Below are positions 6,369 through 10,535 of a stretch of 10,535 nt of DNA, piece after piece. A program made the translations under genes and the position numbers. The notes under the pieces were generated by a model. It did no database searches. It saw only the letters and a list, made by a program, of their open reading frames with translations, and had not been told where the DNA came from. Source of the stretch: Grammothele lineata (taxonomy: Eukaryota; Basidiomycota; Agaricomycetes; Polyporales; Polyporaceae). Position 1 is the stretch's first letter, and the number at the start of each line of letters is the position of its first letter. The DNA lies in contig NDFF03000219.1 in assembly GCA_002150815.3 (NCBI GenBank), forward strand, positions 1-10,535, written 5' to 3'.

Positions 6369-9300
6369 ATGGCCCCCTCTCGTTCCCGCCAAGCGGCTGC
6401 ACGCTCGCCATATGTTGAATCGGACTCTGGCGGTGACACCGAACGAGAACAGACCCCTCGCCCTCCTGCCGGACGCACCCTCTCCAAGAAACGTCTCAGC
6501 GAACGCGTCGACCCTGGCGGCAGTTTTTCTCTCGACAACTCGCCCAACGGCGCCCCACCCGCCAAAGCCCGCGCACCTCTCACCAATGTCAACATTAACG
6601 ACGACGCTGCCGAGAAGCGCAGGCGTAGGAAGAGCGCCAAGGTCAATATCCTTCTCGATCAAGAGGAGCAGGCGGAGGCTGGTCCGTCCTCCCTTCCAAA
6701 CGGCGGGGACTCTTCGGAGGGCGCCCCTGAGACTGCAAGAGCTGCCTTCCTGGCCAGGCAGAAGAGCCAACTCCTCCATGTGCCCCAGGCTCCCGTTATT
6801 GACGTCCCCAGGGACATTATGACCTCCAACTTCGACCAGTGGATGAAGATGGCAACAGATAACGTACGTTCTCTCTCCCAACCATATTTGCATCTTGTAT
6901 ACTACAAGCCAAAGCACATGCATCCCGCACAATTTGCTGAACCCTTTTGCTATCCGATGATGATGCCTGCACTCACACTCCACCCCTCTGGTTCTGTGTG
7001 CAATTATGCTGACTTCGAATATTCCACAGAAAATCAATGCCGCCAACTCCTGGAACTTTGCTTTGATCGACTACTTCCACGACATGTCTCTCCTCCGCAA
7101 CAACACCGACAACTCCATAAACTTCCAACGTGCTTCTTGTACCCTCGACGGATGCGTCAAGATCTGGACTTCACGTGTTGACTCGGTCGGGACCGAAACT
7201 GGAAAACTACTTTCTAATCTCGCCAACCGCGTCGACGACGACGCCGGCGCCGACTCGGATAACCCTGAGGGTGCCGAACCGTCACAGAGTACCAAGAAGC
7301 GCAAAGGCTACCGCTCTGAGTCTACGCTCGCCAAGAACCCTGCTCAACTTCGAACGAAGAAACTCGATCTCGAGTTTTCTGTCGACCCTCTCTTCCGCAA
7401 GACATGTGCCGATTTCGATGAGGGCGGCGCTCAGGGCCTTCTCATGAATCATCTTGGGCTCACCGTCGCTCCCGGCGGAAGCCTACGAGTCGTTTTTGAT
7501 GCGAGTGACTCTGTAGCCAAAGACGACGAAGAAGAGGAACTCTCTACGGACGACCCCCCGGAAGACATCGACCTGACCTTTTTACGAAGTTCGTCTTTTG
7601 TCCAAAATACCCGCGCAAAGTTTGTGTTACTCATGATTGATTTCTTTTCCAATCTCCACTTCAGAGGAATTCATGGGCGACGTGGAGTCGATCCACGAAT
7701 ATGAAATCTCTCAGTCTCTTGAGGGTTTCTCATTCGGCAGAGACAGCTTTTCGCGGGACGACAACGCTTTCTTTAGGGAGGGCACGCAAGCTCTGCATGA
7801 CGAAGGGGATGACGACGACGCCAACGACGGTTTCGGTGAAATTCACGAAGTCGATCACCCCATGGACATCGACGGTGTACCCAGTGCGATGGGCGAAGAC
7901 TTCTTCGTCGGCGACCAAGCAATCCCTGACGACTTTGGGGACTTTGGCGGCGATTATGGTCCCGATGGCGATAATGGCTCTGTCAACGGTTCGGAAGGAA
8001 CCCCAGGAGAGGCGAGACAAGCCGGTCAGGGCGGCGCCTTCGTACCGTTCGACCCTCGGCGTATGCCCGGCGACAGTGACCGCGTCATGGCAATCAACGA
8101 CGCGGATGGAGAGGCAATGCTCAATTACCTAGATCCTGGTGTTCTCAAGAACTGGGCGGGCCCTGAACACTGGAAACTTCGGAAAGTCGTTCGACGACGT
8201 AAGCTTTCCTCCCATCCGCAAGCCACAAATACTTACTGCTTTCCAGCCGATGCCTCAGAAGCCACCGCGTCTCGCCCCAGGCGAGAGAAGAAAGAGGCAT
8301 TTAAGATTGACTTCCTCACGCCAGCTGACGAAGATGTCAAGTCCCGCCAGAAGGCCCTATTCGCACCAGCCGCTCGTGGTCCTGGAATCAACCTCCCCGG
8401 ACCGTCTGCGACCAAGTCCCAGAGGGGCCGTAGGAAGGGCAAGAGCAGAGACAAGGAGGCGAAGCGGTTCGATCAAACCCTTCCCAACGACATGCATTTT
8501 TCGACGAAGCAATTAGTCACGCTTTTCCTCAAGCCCAAGTTCTCGGTGTGTGGAAATCCCGTTTCATTCGGTTGTGTACTGAGGTATATACCCTCGTAGC
8601 TGAAGATGCGCGACCAACGTGTACGACCAGATGGAAAAGTGGAGGGCGAGATTGATGAGGCATTCTGGGCGCGGGCTGCCGCTCACAAGGGTGCGGGTCC
8701 TAACAATGACGATCGTAAGCCTTCAGAGGTCTCGCAGCGCGCTCAACCCAATCAACGTCTATTCTCTTTTAGCGTTGGATGCCGAAGCAGTGCCCTTCGC
8801 AACGCAGTTCTTCAATGACGATTATGATGACGGACCCGGATTCGATGACGAAGACGGTCCTGATGTTGGTGCATCGGTGGCCGTCGAGGCTGGCGAACAA
8901 GACCTCCTCGCTGCTACGAAAGGGCAAACGCGGCGCGTCAAGCCTGAAGCAGTCAACTACGCCAAACGTGCGAAGCGGGTCGACGTCCGCAAGCTTAAAG
9001 AGAACATTTGGAAGGGCCTCGACATCGTCGCACCCGCTGTAGAGGAATCTCACGATGCCATGGTGAGCTATAGTGTCTTGTACCCCGGTGTAAACGCAGA
9101 CGACTAAACAAATTGGCATGTGTGTCACAGGATACGGATGATAGACCACCCACAGATCCGAATGACGGGAAATCGTTTACATCGGTCATCTCTGGGCTAC
9201 ACACGTCCTATCCGAAGGACAAGATGGAAGAAATCAGCACAAGCTTCTGCTTCATCTGTCTGCTCCACCTCGCCAACGAGCGCGGGCTCAAACTCGAAGT

Positions 9301-9459
9301 TGACGGCAACGATGCTGCTATGGATGCCGAGGAAGTCGAGGTGAAGGTCGGCAATCTTTGGGACTTGAAGGTAGCGTTCCCACATGACCGATTGGATATA
9401 CGTTGACATTCTGCTCTACTCAGGTGTACCGAGATCCGAACGCCACCCCAGCGTCGTAG
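6369..9459 (+). CDS. BRN1: Condensin complex subunit 2 (kleisin CAP-H/Barren), eight exons
   Basis: Exons: 6369-6863, 7030-7588, 7665-8198, 8247-8545, 8600-8714, 8773-9062, 9131-9370, 9424-9459 (stop included), giving 855 aa; yeast Brn1 and fission yeast Cnd2 are around 750 aa. Introns are 166, 76, 48, 54, 58, 68 and 53 nt. As the kleisin of condensin it bridges the Smc2 and Smc4 heads and recruits the two HEAT subunits for mitotic chromosome compaction in the nucleus. Seen in order: Ser/Pro-rich N-terminus with SP/TP sites; RRRRK (84-88); the N-terminal kleisin region (152-230) with NFDQWMKMATDN and INAANSWNFALIDYFHDM; VDPLFRKTCADFDEGG (283-298); SQSLEGFSFGRDSF (367-380); a very acidic middle; KKEAFKIDFLTP (544-555); VPFATQFFNDDYDDGPGFDD (674-693); VDVRKLKENIW (737-747); and the C-terminal winged helix around SFCFICLLHLANE (802-814), ending in LWDLKVYRDP. 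The start lies in a perfect CCACCATGG context. All splice joins restore conserved motifs. The symbol follows the yeast homologue. Confidence 0.95.
6864..7029 (+). other. Long first intron of the condensin gene (166 nt)
   Basis: It begins GTACGT, contains TGCTGAC as a likely branch site (about 7007-7013) and ends TTCCACAG. It is two to three times longer than every other intron in the window, and it interrupts the conserved N-terminal kleisin helix between Asn165 and Lys166. It contains a stretch of CA-rich low-complexity sequence and no visible RNA gene. Confidence 0.85.
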
Positions 9460-9892
9460 GCGCTGCTTGAGGCGATTCGAGATGTTTATCGTGTGACTTA
9501 TACGTATCTGTTGTATTTTCTCTACTAGCTCGTCTTGACTACCTGATTGCCTTCTAATGAGATATGCTGTACGACGTTCTGACCGCTCTTCAAGAGATCG
9601 CAACACTACATTTCTGATCATGTGTGTCATGAGAAATAGCAGTATGTTGCCATTAGGACAGAGCGGTCAACCTATGGATACAGTAAGGAGACAAATCTCA
9701 GCTAATGCTACAACAACGCCATGGTACGTTAGAGATAGGCTAAGGATACAGTAGGTATGGCCCTCCGGGCAGACCTGGACACTTGTATCTGCTTACTCAA
9801 CTTGCTGAGCAAGCACACTGAGAAGGTGCTCAGTTCTGCTCGAGGACGGACATTCTGGTAGTATGCTTCTACTTTACAGTCTTGTTGAGGTT
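9460..9892. other. 3' flank of the condensin gene, no supported gene
   Basis: The first part must hold the 3' untranslated region. A perfect 10-bp inverted repeat, TGACCGCTCT (9580-9589) with AGAGCGGTCA (9660-9669), and a short direct repeat GGATACAGTA (in 9674-9690 and 9740-9755) are present, of unknown meaning. Confidence 0.4.
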
Positions 9893-9973
9893 CTTGATTG
9901 GCCTGCCCCAGCCATGTTAGCCCTCGCGCTTCGCGCTCGAGCTAACATGGCGCTGGGGACAGGCCACTTGATT
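9893..9973. mobile_element. Foldback element flanked by a 7-bp direct repeat
   Basis: The arms GGCCTG-CCCCAG-CCATGTTAGC (9900-9921) and GCTAACATGG-CG-CTGGGG-A-CAGGCC (9941-9965) pair along their whole length with two small bulges, and the 19-nt loop is itself partly palindromic (CGCG-CTT-CGCG). The direct repeat CTTGATT lies on both sides (9893-9899 and 9967-9973), as a target-site duplication would, with one extra base on the right. It looks like a tiny foldback or MITE-like insertion of about 66 bp. No coding capacity, so mobility would depend on another element or on a DNA-structure-driven process. Confidence 0.5.
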
Positions 9974-10151
9974 AAGACTTCGGGGACTGTGGCATAATAT
10001 CGGTCAAGCGCTCCAGCATAACGCGCCCCGCGCCAACCCCGCGCCTCTGGCGCCGTGACTATTAGAAGGATTTATCCCGGCCGTGGTACACCAAAATGCT
10101 GGAATCATGCCTCGTAGTGAAAGTAATGATGATGCTGCTAGTCGGTGGGCT

Positions 10152-10208
10152 GGTCCGTGCCCAGCAAAGTTAGGCCTCACACTTCGTACTCGAACCAACA
10201 TCGCTGAA
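10152..10208. repeat. Diverged second copy of the foldback element
   Basis: The core 10169-10201 aligns without gaps with 9916-9948 and matches at 26 of 33 positions; the preceding 10152-10168 also resembles the left arm. Five of the seven differences read as G to A or C to T from the first copy to this one, four of them in CpG dinucleotides. The palindrome is lost here. The copies lie in the same orientation about 253 bp apart. Confidence 0.5.
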
Positions 10209-10535
10209 CGTCAGTCTGCACCTGTAAAGCCTAATCAAATGACTACAGCTGGCTGCTCGCGGATCGGATCCAAGGCGGATCTTCTCACCGTACCGATGCC
10301 CCGGCTTTATTCTACGTACATCATGGACCAGAGACTTTTGGAGGCTATACTTGACCTCCATTCCCTATGAGCTGAAACCAGCGCTGAAATGCACGAGCTT
10401 CTATCCATGCCCGTTGACACGATGCAAAGATGAAGTTCCGAGCAAAACTACATGTGACCCATAGACGGTTGATGGAGATTCCATATTTGGATATCACATA
10501 AGCACCAAACGCCCAGTTGCCGGCGGTATGTCGAT
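10209..10535. other. No supported feature to the window end
   Basis: An open frame of about 95 codons crosses this stretch on the plus strand (10083-10370), but it overlaps the repeat copy and has no recognisable domain, so it is not called. Nothing else stands out. Confidence 0.35.

Noticed and set aside
6336..7046. Minus-strand open frame of 236 codons across the condensin 5' end
   Set aside because: It is a shadow of condensin exon 1 and intron 1; the plus-strand frame carries all the conserved kleisin motifs.
10083..10370. Plus-strand open frame of 95 codons
   Set aside because: It overlaps the diverged foldback copy and has no recognisable domain or supporting splice structure.
1..10535. 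tRNA, rRNA or CRISPR features
   Set aside because: I looked for T-loop GTTCGA-type boxes, rRNA-like conserved blocks and regularly spaced repeats and saw none that hold up.

Overview
The window looks like nuclear DNA of a filamentous basidiomycete, probably an Agaricomycete (inference). The coding parts are GC-rich, and the genes are split by many short introns (mostly 48-76 nt) with GT..AG ends and CTNAC-like branch sites. The three proteins have a fungal character. No bacterial signals (operons, Shine-Dalgarno sites, CRISPR) are present. I ran no database search; all gene models are hand-spliced from the sequence.

Layout. Positions 1-2371 hold no gene I can support. This stretch carries dense short-motif arrays (a GTCTTA/TAAGAC array at 35-272, an ATGRTCG array with a 22-bp tandem duplication at 932-1145), followed by an LTR-like promoter with a TATA box, a hairpin, and a partly duplicated segment in which one copy lacks what looks like a 55-nt intron. 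I read it as decayed transposon sequence. Positions 2372-4206 (minus strand) encode a complete 12-TM sugar/H+ symporter-type hexose transporter in five exons (536 aa), one of whose introns appears to be a GC-AG intron. Positions 4207-5112 are its GC-rich promoter and leader, plus the 3' flank of the next gene.

Positions 5113-6224 (minus strand) encode a 348-aa acidic, probably nuclear protein with degenerate EF-hand-like ends and four GGF[IV] short repeats; I do not recognise its function. It is divergently arranged, over a 144-bp shared promoter carrying two perfect ACGCGT (MluI cell-cycle) boxes, with the condensin kleisin subunit (CAP-H/Barren/Brn1/Cnd2) at 6369-9459 (plus strand, eight exons, 855 aa). 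Positions 9460-10535 hold no supported gene but contain a 66-bp foldback element flanked by a 7-bp direct repeat, and a diverged second copy about 250 bp downstream whose differences are mostly CpG-type transitions.

How they fit: the transporter is a nutrient-uptake gene unrelated to the others. The divergent pair (condensin kleisin and EF-hand-like protein) could be co-transcribed at G1/S through the shared MBF-type boxes, which makes the unknown protein a candidate for a cell-cycle or chromatin role. The rest is repeat-derived flank.
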